A stretch of DNA of 64,000 bases from Salipaludibacillus aurantiacus (lineage in GTDB: Bacteria; Bacillota; Bacilli; Bacillales; Salisediminibacteriaceae), in contig NZ_FOGT01000019.1 in assembly GCF_900111295.1 (NCBI RefSeq), forward strand, positions 26,393-90,392, read 5' to 3'. Made by a program: the position numbers and the translations under genes. Positions 8,987 to 16,688 of this stretch are shown in pieces (within the stretch, counting starts at the first letter, position 1; every line of letters begins with the position of its first letter). The notes beneath the pieces are model-generated. The model was not told where the DNA came from. It ran no database searches and saw only the letters and a program-made list of their open reading frames with translations.

Positions 8987-9079
8987 TTATCTGGCCAACG
9001 CCCAAATCCAAAATATGGCTCCGCCTACAAAGGCATATATTAATAAAAGCACTGCTACCTGCCAGTTTTTTAGTTTCAT
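8987..9079 (-). CDS. Small single-pass membrane protein, 30 aa, unknown function
   Basis: ATG 9079 to TAA 8987 encodes MKLKNWQVAV followed by LLLIYAFVGGAIFWIWALAR. This is a short basic N-terminus and one hydrophobic helix ending in Arg, typical of bacterial small membrane proteins. A GGTGA ribosome binding site lies about 5 nt before the ATG. It points toward sigX and ends 41 bp above the SigX promoter. I do not recognise a family. The clean membrane-helix composition and ribosome binding site make it more than chance, but conservation is untested. Confidence 0.55.
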   Translation of the reverse strand: MKLKNWQVAVLLLIYAFVGGAIFWIWALAR

Positions 9080-9216
9080 ATTTTTCACCAACCCTTTTTC
9101 TATTGTTCCCGCTTCACATTATATAGAAGAAAGAAACAGTTAGCCACTGGGAAGTTGGACCGGGAGTGCGCAAGACCGGTTTTTCACCTTCAAACTATGA
9201 GAAGAAATTTACCCAT

Positions 9217-9256
9217 AATAAAAACTGCTGCTCATTTAAAAACATGAACAACAGCT
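9217..9256 (-). terminator. Terminator of the GbsR-type regulator gene
   Basis: On the minus strand CTGTTGTTCAT pairs, with G-U pairs, to ATGAGCAGCAG and five T follow. It begins 13 bp after the stop codon. Confidence 0.82.
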
Positions 9257-9268
9257 GAATTAACCCTT

Positions 9269-9832
9269 TTAAGTATTCACTTTCTGCTTCTTAGGCACAA
9301 TATCGAATATTTTACCGCTTTCAAATAAGGAAATAACATCGTTAATCCATCCATAGTACGCTTCAGCTTCAGTTAATCTATTTAAATCCCTGGTCACCTT
9401 CTCCTTAATCTCATCGCAGGAAGTTGTTTCTCCAAGCTCGTGAAGCATGCTTTTCGTTTCTTTAATCGCTGTTACATTTTTTTCAGTCGCGTTTCTCCAT
9501 CTCGTAATAAATACTGTCGAGAAAGATTTATACCAGTCCTCTTCTGTCTTGTATAAATCTTTCCGTACCCCCTTCTCCCATACTTGCTCGACCATATTGG
9601 CTTCGTATAAAGCTCGAATCCCGGTACTCATACTCGTCTTACTCATTCCCAGTGATTCGCTCATCTCATCCAGCGTCATAGGTTTATCAGAGAAAAAAAC
9701 AGTCCCGTAAAGCCGTCCAACCGAGGGGCTAATACCATATAAATGAACGTTCTTAGCGATTTCCGAGATAAAACGATGGCGCGCTTTTTCTAATTTATTT
9801 AAATCTGCGTCTAAATCCCCATTCGATTCCAT
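9269..9832 (-). CDS. GbsR/OpcR-type MarR-like repressor of glycine betaine uptake
   Basis: 187 aa winged-helix regulator. Landmarks of the GbsR family: FISEIAKNVHLYGISPSVGR, then LYGTVFFSDKPMTLDEMSES, the recognition helix region LGMSKTSMSTGIRAL, and the WEKGVRKDLYKTEEDW segment. GbsR-family proteins sense choline or betaine and repress synthesis or import genes. This one is divergent from opuAA-AB-AC with 296 bp between the starts, so it most likely represses opuA and possibly itself. ATG 9832 follows AAAGGAGG. The exact orthology (GbsR or OpcR) cannot be settled by eye. Confidence 0.88.
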   Translation of the reverse strand: MESNGDLDADLNKLEKARHRFISEIAKNVHLYGISPSVGRLYGTVFFSDKPMTLDEMSESLGMSKTSMSTGIRALYEANMVEQVWEKGVRKDLYKTEEDWYKSFSTVFITRWRNATEKNVTAIKETKSMLHELGETTSCDEIKEKVTRDLNRLTEAEAYYGWINDVISLFESGKIFDIVPKKQKVNT

Positions 9833-9926
9833 CGTCTGCCTCCTTTGCTTTTTTTCTTCATATATGATGTTAACAAAACGACTTTAGTAAAAGAAAGTAG
9901 CGTCCTGCCTATCATACATAAGTAAA

Positions 9927-9979
9927 ACAGAGTATTTAGCAGATGTACTTCAGTAAACTCTGTACAGTTTTTTCTGTAC
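9927..9979. promoter_or_regulatory. Inverted repeats in the gbsR-opuA control region, candidate operators
   Basis: ACAGAGT (9927-9933) mirrors ACTCTGT (9957-9963), and GTACAG-N6-CTGTAC occupies 9962-9979. Related half sites TTTAGTAAAAG and CTTTTACTACA lie on either side in opposite orientation. They sit 35-90 bp above the opuAA -35, a fitting place for the divergent repressor. Which element is bound is inference. Confidence 0.5.
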
Positions 9980-10013
9980 GAACTTTTACTACAAAATTCG
10001 ACATATACGCCGT

Positions 10014-10042
10014 TTGCTCTTACTTGGGCGAACGGTTATAGT
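10014..10042 (+). promoter_or_regulatory. SigA-type promoter of opuA
   Basis: TTGCTC, a 17 bp spacer and TATAGT, about 87 bp before the opuAA start. Confidence 0.65.
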
Positions 10043-10128
10043 AATAAAGGTCGACAAATCCCATAATCATTCACATTTTGAAACAAAGTCCCACATTTTA
10101 ACAATTATAAAAGCAGAGGTGTATAACC

Positions 10129-11325
10129 GTGGCTAAAATTAAAGTTGAGGGTTTAACCAAGATATTCGGCAAAAAACCGAAACAAGGTCTCAAGCTCTTA
10201 AAGGAAGGAAAAACCAAGGACGAGATTCTGAAGGAAACAGGTTTAACAGTTGGGGTAAACCAGGCATCCTTTGAAGTTAAGGATGCCGAGGTTTTTGTAA
10301 TTATGGGTCTCTCCGGAAGCGGGAAGTCCACACTTGTCCGTTTACTGAACAGACTCATTGACCCTACCGACGGAAAAGTCTGGATTGACAACGAAGATCT
10401 CGCCCAAATGAATGAAAAAGAATTAAGGAAAGTACGCAGGGAAAAAATGAGTATGGTTTTCCAGAAATTCGGTTTATTCCCTTTCCGTACCATTCTCTCC
10501 AATGTTGAATATGGGCTGGAAGTGCAGGGTGTAGATGAAAAAACACGCCGCGAAAAAGCTATTCAATCATTAGAGTTGGTAGGTCTGAAAGGCTATGAAA
10601 ACCAATATCCGGATCAGTTATCCGGAGGAATGCAGCAGCGTGTCGGGTTAGCAAGAGCACTTGCCAATGACCCAAGTGTTCTTTTAATGGATGAAGCTTT
10701 TTCAGCTTTAGACCCGTTAATCAGAAAAGATATGCAGGATGAACTTCTTGAACTGCAGGAAAAAATGCAGAAAACGATTATCTTTATCACGCACGATCTG
10801 GATGAAGCTTTACGTATAGGCGACCGGATAACCATTATGAAAGACGGTGCAGTCGTTCAGGTCGGGACGCCTGAAGAAATTCTTACAAATCCGGCAAACG
10901 AATACGTTGAACGGTTTGTTGAAGACGTTGACCGCTCGAAAGTGTTCACAGCCGGAAACATTATGGTTCGCCCGGAAATGATAACTATTGAGAAAGACGG
11001 TCCGCGTGTGGCTTTACAAAGAATGAAAGATGCAGGGATTTCCAGTGTTTATGTTGTTAAACGAAATAAAGAACTGGTGGGAATTGTGCACGCTAATGAG
11101 GTCTCAAAAGCCGTAAAAGAAAATGCTGCTGACCTTAAGCCGCTTGTGCAAAAAGATGTGCCGACAGTTCATACAGATACACCAATGCATGATTTGTTTG
11201 ATACTGTTTCCAATTCCCCTGTTCCGATAGCCGTATTAGACGACGACAACCGTCTTAAAGGTATTATTATCCGAAGTGCAGTACTGTCTGCATTAAGCGG
11301 AAACGAGGTGAATGGGAATGCCTGA
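10129..11325 (+). CDS. opuAA: Glycine betaine ABC transporter ATPase OpuAA
   Basis: Cytoplasmic ATPase of the OpuA osmoprotectant importer, 398 aa. Walker A GLSGSGKST at 60-68, signature LSGGMQQRVGLARAL near 164-178, Walker B VLLMDEAFSALD near 183, switch His in FITHDLDEAL. Two CBS domains fill roughly 280-395 (NIMVRPEMITIEKDGPRVAL and VPTVHTDTPMHDLFDTV); in OpuA relatives this pair senses ionic strength and gates transport. The long N-terminal segment before Walker A (KGKKPKQG-like, DEILKETGLTVGVN) is typical of OpuAA/ProV. GTG 10129 follows AGAGGTG. It overlaps opuAB by 8 bp. Confidence 0.96.
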   Translation: MAKIKVEGLTKIFGKKPKQGLKLLKEGKTKDEILKETGLTVGVNQASFEVKDAEVFVIMGLSGSGKSTLVRLLNRLIDPTDGKVWIDNEDLAQMNEKELRKVRREKMSMVFQKFGLFPFRTILSNVEYGLEVQGVDEKTRREKAIQSLELVGLKGYENQYPDQLSGGMQQRVGLARALANDPSVLLMDEAFSALDPLIRKDMQDELLELQEKMQKTIIFITHDLDEALRIGDRITIMKDGAVVQVGTPEEILTNPANEYVERFVEDVDRSKVFTAGNIMVRPEMITIEKDGPRVALQRMKDAGISSVYVVKRNKELVGIVHANEVSKAVKENAADLKPLVQKDVPTVHTDTPMHDLFDTVSNSPVPIAVLDDDNRLKGIIIRSAVLSALSGNEVNGNA

Positions 11326-12208
11326 ATGGTATGAATCAATTTATGCGTGGTTTGAAAGTTTGTTAAATTTTGTACCTAGAATTCCATTAGGGTCCTGGGT
11401 TGAAAGTTTTGTAGATTGGCTGAAGAATGCCCAGTTTCTTTTCGACGGTGTAAGAGGTCTCATTGCATTTATTGCTTCAGATGTGTTTTTGAATTTTTTC
11501 CAGCTCATCCCGCCGATAATATTTATTTTAGTATTAACAGGGCTTTCTTATTTACTTGTTAGAAAGCAGAAGTCTTACGGCCTGCCCGCTTTAGTATTTT
11601 TCGGACTTTTGTTAATCGAAAGTGTGGATTATTGGGACGACCTTTTGTTAACTTTATCACTTGTTTTAACCGCTACTCTTATATCTGTTTTATTAGGTGT
11701 TCCTATTGGAATCTGGATGGCTAGAAACAATTTAGTTCAGAAAATAGTCACTCCGATATTGGACTTCATGCAGACCATGCCGGCCTTTGTTTATCTAATT
11801 CCGGCGGTAGCTTTCTTCAGTATCGGTATTGTGCCAGGGGTGGTAGCATCCGTTATTTTCGCTATGCCTCCGACTGTGCGTTTAACTAACCTGGGAATAC
11901 GCCAGGTGCCGACTGAAATGATTGAAGCATCTGATGCTTTCGGTTCTACACCGAAGCAGAAACTCTATAAAGTCCAGCTGCCGATGGCGAAAGTCACCAT
12001 TATGGCCGGGATCAACCAGACAATTATGCTTGCTTTATCAATGGTTGTTATCGCCGCTATGATCGGTACAGACGGTATCGGACGCCAGGTTTACTATGCA
12101 GTTGGCCGAAACGATATAGCTATGGGATTTGAAGCAGGTATTTGTCTTGTTATTCTGGCTATTATTTTAGACAGGCTTACTCAAGCGCTGAATCCTGCTA
12201 AGAAATAA
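11318..12208 (+). CDS. opuAB: Glycine betaine ABC transporter permease OpuAB
   Basis: Integral membrane permease of OpuA. It begins MPEWYESIYAWFESLLNFVP and then has several hydrophobic helices. The ABC permease coupling region reads IWMARNNLVQKIVTPILDFM, then MPPTVRLTNLGIRQVPTEMI and EASDAFGSTPKQKLYKVQLP, with the EAA-loop Gly. I place the start at ATG 11318 (296 aa), because the in-frame ATG at 11312 sits 1 nt from GAGGTG while 11318 has 7 nt spacing. It overlaps the opuAA end. A 205 bp structured gap separates it from the binding protein gene. Confidence 0.95.
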   Translation: MPEWYESIYAWFESLLNFVPRIPLGSWVESFVDWLKNAQFLFDGVRGLIAFIASDVFLNFFQLIPPIIFILVLTGLSYLLVRKQKSYGLPALVFFGLLLIESVDYWDDLLLTLSLVLTATLISVLLGVPIGIWMARNNLVQKIVTPILDFMQTMPAFVYLIPAVAFFSIGIVPGVVASVIFAMPPTVRLTNLGIRQVPTEMIEASDAFGSTPKQKLYKVQLPMAKVTIMAGINQTIMLALSMVVIAAMIGTDGIGRQVYYAVGRNDIAMGFEAGICLVILAIILDRLTQALNPAKK

Positions 12209-12231
12209 TTTAACTGGTTTTATTAGGCGCT

Positions 12232-12386
12232 GTTGAATAGTAGAGGTGAGGTGTATGCCTCACCTCGGTGATAAAGCTGCAATGCTCTTCAACATTGCCT
12301 GGTATATAAAAAAGGTTTATCAAATTTTAAAAAGGCTCTGCTAAAGATGAATATTTATTTTAAAATCAGCAAAATTTAACAGAGCC
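12232..12386 (+). repeat. Nested inverted repeats between opuAB and opuAC
   Basis: First structure: GTTGAA (12232) pairs with TTCAAC (12288), enclosing a perfect 9 bp hairpin GAGGTGAGG/CCTCACCTC (12243-12266). Second structure: GGCTCTG (12334-12340) pairs with CAGAGCC (12380-12386). Neither has a strong T tract. They could be processing or stability elements that raise opuAC mRNA over the membrane genes, or the relic of a small mobile element. Confidence 0.6.
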
Positions 12387-12413
12387 TGGAAAAAAGAAAA
12401 GGAGAGGGTCAAA

Positions 12414-13364
12414 TTGAAACTACGTCAATTAGGTATCGCAGCAGGTATGTCAATGGCACTTGTTGCGGCAGGATGCGGAACAGACAATGAAGAAAATAAC
12501 GCACCTGCAAATGATAACAACGATGTGAATAACAATGCAGGTAACAACAATGAAACAGAAGACAATGCAGGTGCAAATGCTGGTGAAGAACTGGATTACA
12601 CCATTACAGGTATTGATGCAGGGGCTGGAATTATGTCTGCCGCTGAAGAAGCTTTAGAAGTTTACGATCTGGAAGACTGGACTGTACAAGCAAGTTCAGA
12701 CGCGGCTATGACTCAGGCACTCGGTGACGCTTACGAAAATGAGGAACCGATTGTTGTCACAGGCTGGACTCCTCACTGGAAGTTCGCTGCTTATGACCTG
12801 AAATATCTCGAAGATCCTGAGGGTGTATTCGGTGATGCCGAAGATATTAAAACTTTTGTGCGTGAAGGTCTGGAAGACGACATGCCTGAAGCTTACACTG
12901 TGCTTGAAAACTTCCAATGGTCTGAAGAAGACATGGGAGAAATTATGATGGACGTCAACGAAGGTGCAGATGAAAGAGAAGCTGCCCGTGAATGGATTGA
13001 CAATAATGAAGATCTTGTCAGTGAATGGACTGATGGAGTAGATTCAGTAGATGGTGAAGCCATCGAACTCGTATTTGTCGCTTGGGATTCTGAAATCGCG
13101 TCTACCAATATGATCGGTCTCGTACTTGAAGACATCGGGTATGATGTCTCTCTCACTCCTCTTGAAGCGACTTATATGTTCCAGGCAGTGGCAGAAGGGG
13201 AGGCAGATGCCATGGTAGCAGCATGGCTGCCTCATACTCATGACCACCTTCTTGAACAATACGGTGATACAATGGTGGATCTTGGAGTTAACCTTGAAGG
13301 AGCCAGAGTAGGGCTTGTAGTACCTGAATATATGGATATCGATTCTATTGAAGATCTCCAATAA
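12414..13364 (+). CDS. opuAC: Glycine betaine-binding lipoprotein OpuAC
   Basis: Extracellular substrate-binding lipoprotein of OpuA. The signal peptide MKLRQLGIAAGMSMALVAAG ends in a lipobox with the modified Cys at residue 21. An Asn/Glu/Asp-rich flexible linker (about 22-58) follows, then the two-lobe binding fold. Trp residues in VTGWTPHWKF, VFVAWDSEIAS and MVAAWLPHTHDHL are candidates for the aromatic cage that holds the trimethylammonium group, as in OpuAC. The start is TTG 12414, 9 nt after AAAGGAG. The protein is strongly acidic, fitting exposure to salt. It is the last gene of the unit, followed by a strong terminator. Confidence 0.95.
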   Translation: MKLRQLGIAAGMSMALVAAGCGTDNEENNAPANDNNDVNNNAGNNNETEDNAGANAGEELDYTITGIDAGAGIMSAAEEALEVYDLEDWTVQASSDAAMTQALGDAYENEEPIVVTGWTPHWKFAAYDLKYLEDPEGVFGDAEDIKTFVREGLEDDMPEAYTVLENFQWSEEDMGEIMMDVNEGADEREAAREWIDNNEDLVSEWTDGVDSVDGEAIELVFVAWDSEIASTNMIGLVLEDIGYDVSLTPLEATYMFQAVAEGEADAMVAAWLPHTHDHLLEQYGDTMVDLGVNLEGARVGLVVPEYMDIDSIEDLQ

Positions 13365-13378
13365 TATTATCTTTTAAG

Positions 13379-13421
13379 ATGTCCCCTGAGTACTGACAAT
13401 GCACTCAGGGGACATTTTTTT
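13379..13421 (+). terminator. Terminator of opuA operon
   Basis: ATGTCCCCTGAGT pairs perfectly with ACTCAGGGGACAT, followed by a run of T. Confidence 0.95.
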
Positions 13422-13544
13422 ATTACGCCTTCGGACACCTGGCAGCCTTCCGCGTACAGCTGGTTTATTTATTTAAGCATCTCCCTTTTCCCATCTTTGT
13501 AAATCGTTTACAATATAACTGAGTCAAAATTTAATAGCTTTTAA

Positions 13545-13634
13545 GACTAGGGGTGTTTATTGAAATAAACTGAGAAAAAGGTAGACTCCTTTTACCCTCG
13601 AACCTGATCTGGCTTATACCAGCGTAGGGAAGTC
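13545..13634 (+). promoter_or_regulatory. TPP (thi-box) riboswitch
   Basis: Contains ACTAGGGGTG at the 5' side, CTGAGA, then ACCCTCGAACCTGATCTGG and TACCAGCGTAGGGAAGT. These are the conserved pyrimidine- and pyrophosphate-sensing cores of the thiamine pyrophosphate aptamer. It sits upstream of four thiamine thiazole/phosphate synthase genes and is followed by an intrinsic terminator, so TPP should switch transcription off. Confidence 0.97.
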
Positions 13635-13661
13635 GATGCAACGAATAAACAAATTGATTGC

Positions 13662-13697
13662 AGCCGTATTCCATATGCTCCGGAATGCGGCTTTTTT
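13662..13697 (+). terminator. Riboswitch-controlled terminator
   Basis: GCCGTATTCC pairs with GGAATGCGGC (one G-U pair) and six T follow. It lies between the TPP aptamer and thiE, about 75 bp before the coding start. Confidence 0.88.
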
Positions 13698-13774
13698 ATT
13701 TTTCGCAGCTTATATACAACTTTTATTCCCCCAGGTTTTCTTAATTCAAGCTATTACAGGAAGGTGGGAAAGTT

Positions 13775-14401
13775 TTGAAAGAATTCAGTTTATACGCCAT
13801 TACCGGTGAAGAATTCCATCCGGGTAAAAATGTGGTGGATGTTATGGAAGAAGCAATTATCGGAGGCGCTGACATTATTCAGCTCAGGGATAAAACGGGC
13901 AGTAAACGTGAAGTGCTGGAGAAAGCACAAGCTTTAAGGGAACTTACCCTCAAGCACAACGTGATATTTATTGTAAATGATCATATTGACGTGGCTATGG
14001 CAGTTCATGCAGACGGTATCCATCTGGGCCAGGATGATCTCCCTTTAACTGAAGCGCGGAAAATCACAGGTAAGGACATGATCATCGGCATCTCCACTCA
14101 TCACATCGATGAAGCAAAAGCCGCCGAAAAAGAAGGGGCTGATTATATAGGAGCAGGACCTGTTTTCGCCACTAATAGCAAGGCAGACGTGACCTCTCCT
14201 GTGACTACCGATTATATTAAGCAGGTAAAAGCAGAAATTTCTATCCCCTTTGTAGCGATAGGCGGAATAAAACGTCATAACGTCAATGAGGTGCTTGAGG
14301 CCGGAGCAGAACGCATTTGCATGATCAGCGAAATATCAGGAGCTAAGGACGTTCGCAGTGTCTGCATGGAGCTTCGCGCCAAACTTGAAGGAGGTAACTA
14401 A
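13775..14401 (+). CDS. thiE: Thiamine phosphate synthase ThiE
   Basis: Joins hydroxymethylpyrimidine diphosphate with thiazole phosphate to form thiamine phosphate. 208 aa TIM barrel. Motifs: ADIIQLRDKTGSK, FIVNDHIDVAMAV (Asp for Mg), DGIHLGQDDLP, IGISTHHIDEAKAAEKEGAD, YIGAGPVFATNSK and IPFVAIGGI. The QLRDK and GPVF-T-SK elements support ThiE rather than the aminase regulator TenI, although the position at the head of a thi operon is the one TenI has in Bacillus. TTG start at 13775 after GGAAGGTGG. Its stop overlaps the thiS ATG by one base. Confidence 0.9.
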   Translation: MKEFSLYAITGEEFHPGKNVVDVMEEAIIGGADIIQLRDKTGSKREVLEKAQALRELTLKHNVIFIVNDHIDVAMAVHADGIHLGQDDLPLTEARKITGKDMIIGISTHHIDEAKAAEKEGADYIGAGPVFATNSKADVTSPVTTDYIKQVKAEISIPFVAIGGIKRHNVNEVLEAGAERICMISEISGAKDVRSVCMELRAKLEGGN

Positions 14402-14598
14402 TGAACTTAACGATTAATGGAGAACAGCATGAAATTAATGTTCAGACAGTTAAAGATGTCGTCTCCCACTTTAAATTGAAACCAAACCTTATTATTACCG
14501 AAGTAGATGGTGAAATTGTCGATCAGGAAGCATGGAACCGCACTGCTTTGCAGGATGGTTCCAGGATTGAAATCGTTGAATTTATTGGAGGAGGATAA
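14401..14598 (+). CDS. thiS: Sulfur carrier protein ThiS
   Basis: 65 aa ubiquitin-like carrier that brings sulfur as a C-terminal thiocarboxylate to thiazole synthase. It starts MNLTINGEQHEINVQTVKDV and ends in IEIVEFIGGG; the terminal Gly-Gly is the functional end. Coupled to thiE by a one-base overlap, and thiG follows 3 bp after its stop. ThiF, the enzyme that adenylates ThiS, is not in this cluster and must be encoded elsewhere. Confidence 0.95.
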   Translation: MNLTINGEQHEINVQTVKDVVSHFKLKPNLIITEVDGEIVDQEAWNRTALQDGSRIEIVEFIGGG

Positions 14599-14601
14599 CA
14601 G

Positions 14602-15381
14602 ATGGCACAACAATTAACAATTGCAGGAAAACAGCTCTCTTCCCGTTTTTTTCTCGGGACCGGACGCTATCCTAATCCATATGTACAAAATGAAGCCATT
14701 CGGGCTTCGGAAGCAGAAGTGCTTACCTTTGCCATCCGAAGAGTTAACTTGGAAACACCAGGGGAAGACGCGATTTTACAGCATCTGGACGATAATCATT
14801 CATTCACCTATCTTCCAAACACATCTGGTGCTAAAACAGCTGAAGAAGCTGTAAGAATAGCAAGGCTTGCCAAAGCGTCAGGTCTCAGCGACTGGATTAA
14901 AGTTGAAATCAGCGCTGATGAAAAAACGCTGCTCCCTGATCCGGTAGAAACGCTGAAAGCTACCGAAATCCTTGCTTCGGAAGGTTTTACTGTTCTCCCT
15001 TATACTTCTGATGACCCTGTATTGTGTAAAAGACTTGAAGAAGCAGGGGCAGCTGCTGTTATGCCTGGAGGCTCGCCTATAGGCACAGGACTTGGAATAT
15101 TAAATCCGTATAATTTGTCCTTAATTACCGAACAGGCTGCTGTCCCTGTAATCGTGGATGCCGGTCTCGGTTCTGCTATGGATGTTATACAAGCCATGGA
15201 ATTAGGGGTAGACGGTGTGTTAATGAATACACCGGTAGCTAAAGCGAAAGATCCAGTGAAGATGGCTTTGGCCATGAAACATGCGATCAACGCAGGCAGA
15301 CTGTCATATGAAGCAGGAAGAATACCAAAGAAAAGATACGCCACTGCTTCAAGCGGTCTTCCTTCTTTTATTTCTTATTAA
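14602..15381 (+). CDS. thiG: Thiazole synthase ThiG
   Basis: Builds thiamine thiazole phosphate from deoxyxylulose 5-phosphate, dehydroglycine (from ThiO) and ThiS thiocarboxylate. 259 aa TIM barrel. Seen: [48 protein letters not shown] with the Schiff-base Lys, [34 protein letters not shown] and [17 protein letters not shown] 14602 follows GGAGGAGGATAACAG. Middle gene of the thiE-S-G-O unit. Confidence 0.97.
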   Translation: MAQQLTIAGKQLSSRFFLGTGRYPNPYVQNEAIRASEAEVLTFAIRRVNLETPGEDAILQHLDDNHSFTYLPNTSGAKTAEEAVRIARLAKASGLSDWIKVEISADEKTLLPDPVETLKATEILASEGFTVLPYTSDDPVLCKRLEEAGAAAVMPGGSPIGTGLGILNPYNLSLITEQAAVPVIVDAGLGSAMDVIQAMELGVDGVLMNTPVAKAKDPVKMALAMKHAINAGRLSYEAGRIPKKRYATASSGLPSFISY

Positions 15382-15402
15382 GCAGACAGGTGGTGACCGG
15401 TT

Positions 15403-16515
15403 TTGAAAGAGAAAATTTTGATTTTGGGCGGGGGCGTCATCGGCCTGGCTACAGCCTTTTCATTAAGCCGGCGGGATTACGACGTCACAGTTCTCGAGAA
15501 AAACCAATGCGGAGGACAGGCGTCCGGGGCTGCTGCAGGAATGCTTGCTCCGTTTTCTGAAATTAGTGAAGATCCAGACCCTTTTTTCTTATTTTGCCTC
15601 GATAGCCTGCGTATGTTTAAAAAATGGCAGCAGGATGTAAAAGAGACGTCAGGCATGGATTTTGAGTATACAGAAAGCGGAAGTATACATGCTGTTTATC
15701 ATGAATCAGACACCCTTCCGTTGGAATCAAGGATTGCCTGGCAGAAAAAATTCGGTTCTCAGGCTGAAATTATTGAAGGAACACAACTAACATCCCTTGA
15801 GCCAAACCTGTCAGACGAGGTCATTGCCGGGATATATTCAGATGAAGAAAGTCACGTATTCGCCCCGGACTATGTAAAAGCTTTAAAGACAGCCTGCGAA
15901 AAAAATGGCGTAAGTATTGTTGATAACCTGAAAAAGGTGCGTATAAAAAAGTGGGAATCAGCGCCGGTGCTGGAGGCCGAGTCTGGCCGGACTTTTACAG
16001 GGGATACCCTCGTTGTCTGCTCAGGTGCCTGGAGCGGGGAATTGGAAACAGTTTTTAATATCCGTATACCGGTTTATCCGATACGCGGGCAAATTTGTGC
16101 TTATGATAAAGGGGATGAAACAGTTAATCATATTATAACCACCAGCCAGGGCTATCTTGTTCCAAAGTCGAATGGCACACTTATTAACGGAGCTTCAGAA
16201 GATATAGCCGGGTTTAATACAGAAGTGACTGACAAAGGGATTTCGCGGCTGGTTAACTGGAACAGCCGTATCCTGCCTTTTTTAAAAGAAAAAAGCCCTT
16301 TTCATACCTGGGCTGGCCTCCGTCCAGCTACCCAGGACGGCTTTCCTTTAATAGGCCCTCTTAAAGATCATCCGCATATCATTTTTGCTGCCGGCCATTA
16401 CAGAAACGGAATTTTATTAAGTCCTGTCACTGGAGAAACAGTAGCTGACTATATCTCCGGAAAGCAGATAGATGACCATTACCGAACGGCCTTTCAACCG
16501 GAAAGGTTTACGTGA
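15403..16515 (+). CDS. thiO: Glycine oxidase ThiO
   Basis: FAD enzyme that oxidises glycine to dehydroglycine for ThiG. 370 aa. The N-terminal FAD motif ILGGGVIGLATAFSL is followed by YDVTVLEK, whose Glu binds ribose. QASGAAAGMLAPFSE and the C-terminal WAGLRPATQDGFPLIG plus FAAGHYRNGILLSP are typical of ThiO. TTG start at 15403 after a GGTGGTGA ribosome binding site. Together with thiS and thiG it supplies the aerobic, glycine-dependent thiazole route. Confidence 0.94.
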   Translation: MKEKILILGGGVIGLATAFSLSRRDYDVTVLEKNQCGGQASGAAAGMLAPFSEISEDPDPFFLFCLDSLRMFKKWQQDVKETSGMDFEYTESGSIHAVYHESDTLPLESRIAWQKKFGSQAEIIEGTQLTSLEPNLSDEVIAGIYSDEESHVFAPDYVKALKTACEKNGVSIVDNLKKVRIKKWESAPVLEAESGRTFTGDTLVVCSGAWSGELETVFNIRIPVYPIRGQICAYDKGDETVNHIITTSQGYLVPKSNGTLINGASEDIAGFNTEVTDKGISRLVNWNSRILPFLKEKSPFHTWAGLRPATQDGFPLIGPLKDHPHIIFAAGHYRNGILLSPVTGETVADYISGKQIDDHYRTAFQPERFT

Positions 16516-16550
16516 TCAAGGTTCTATAAAAAGGACAAGCATTATTTTTC

Positions 16551-16588
16551 GGCCCACTCGGATGCTTTGATGCCATCCGAGCGGGCCT
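16551..16588 (+). terminator. Probable terminator of thiE-S-G-O
   Basis: GGCCCaCTCGGATG pairs with CATCCGAGcGGGCC. The T tract (TTAATTT) is weak. Confidence 0.65.
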
Positions 16589-16688
16589 TAATTTCGATAT
16601 CACTTGCTCAACTGCATATTCTTTTCCCGAATAAGGTCTTCCTTCCGAAAGCGTGGAAGCCTTTAATCAGAACGATTACCTAAAAAAG

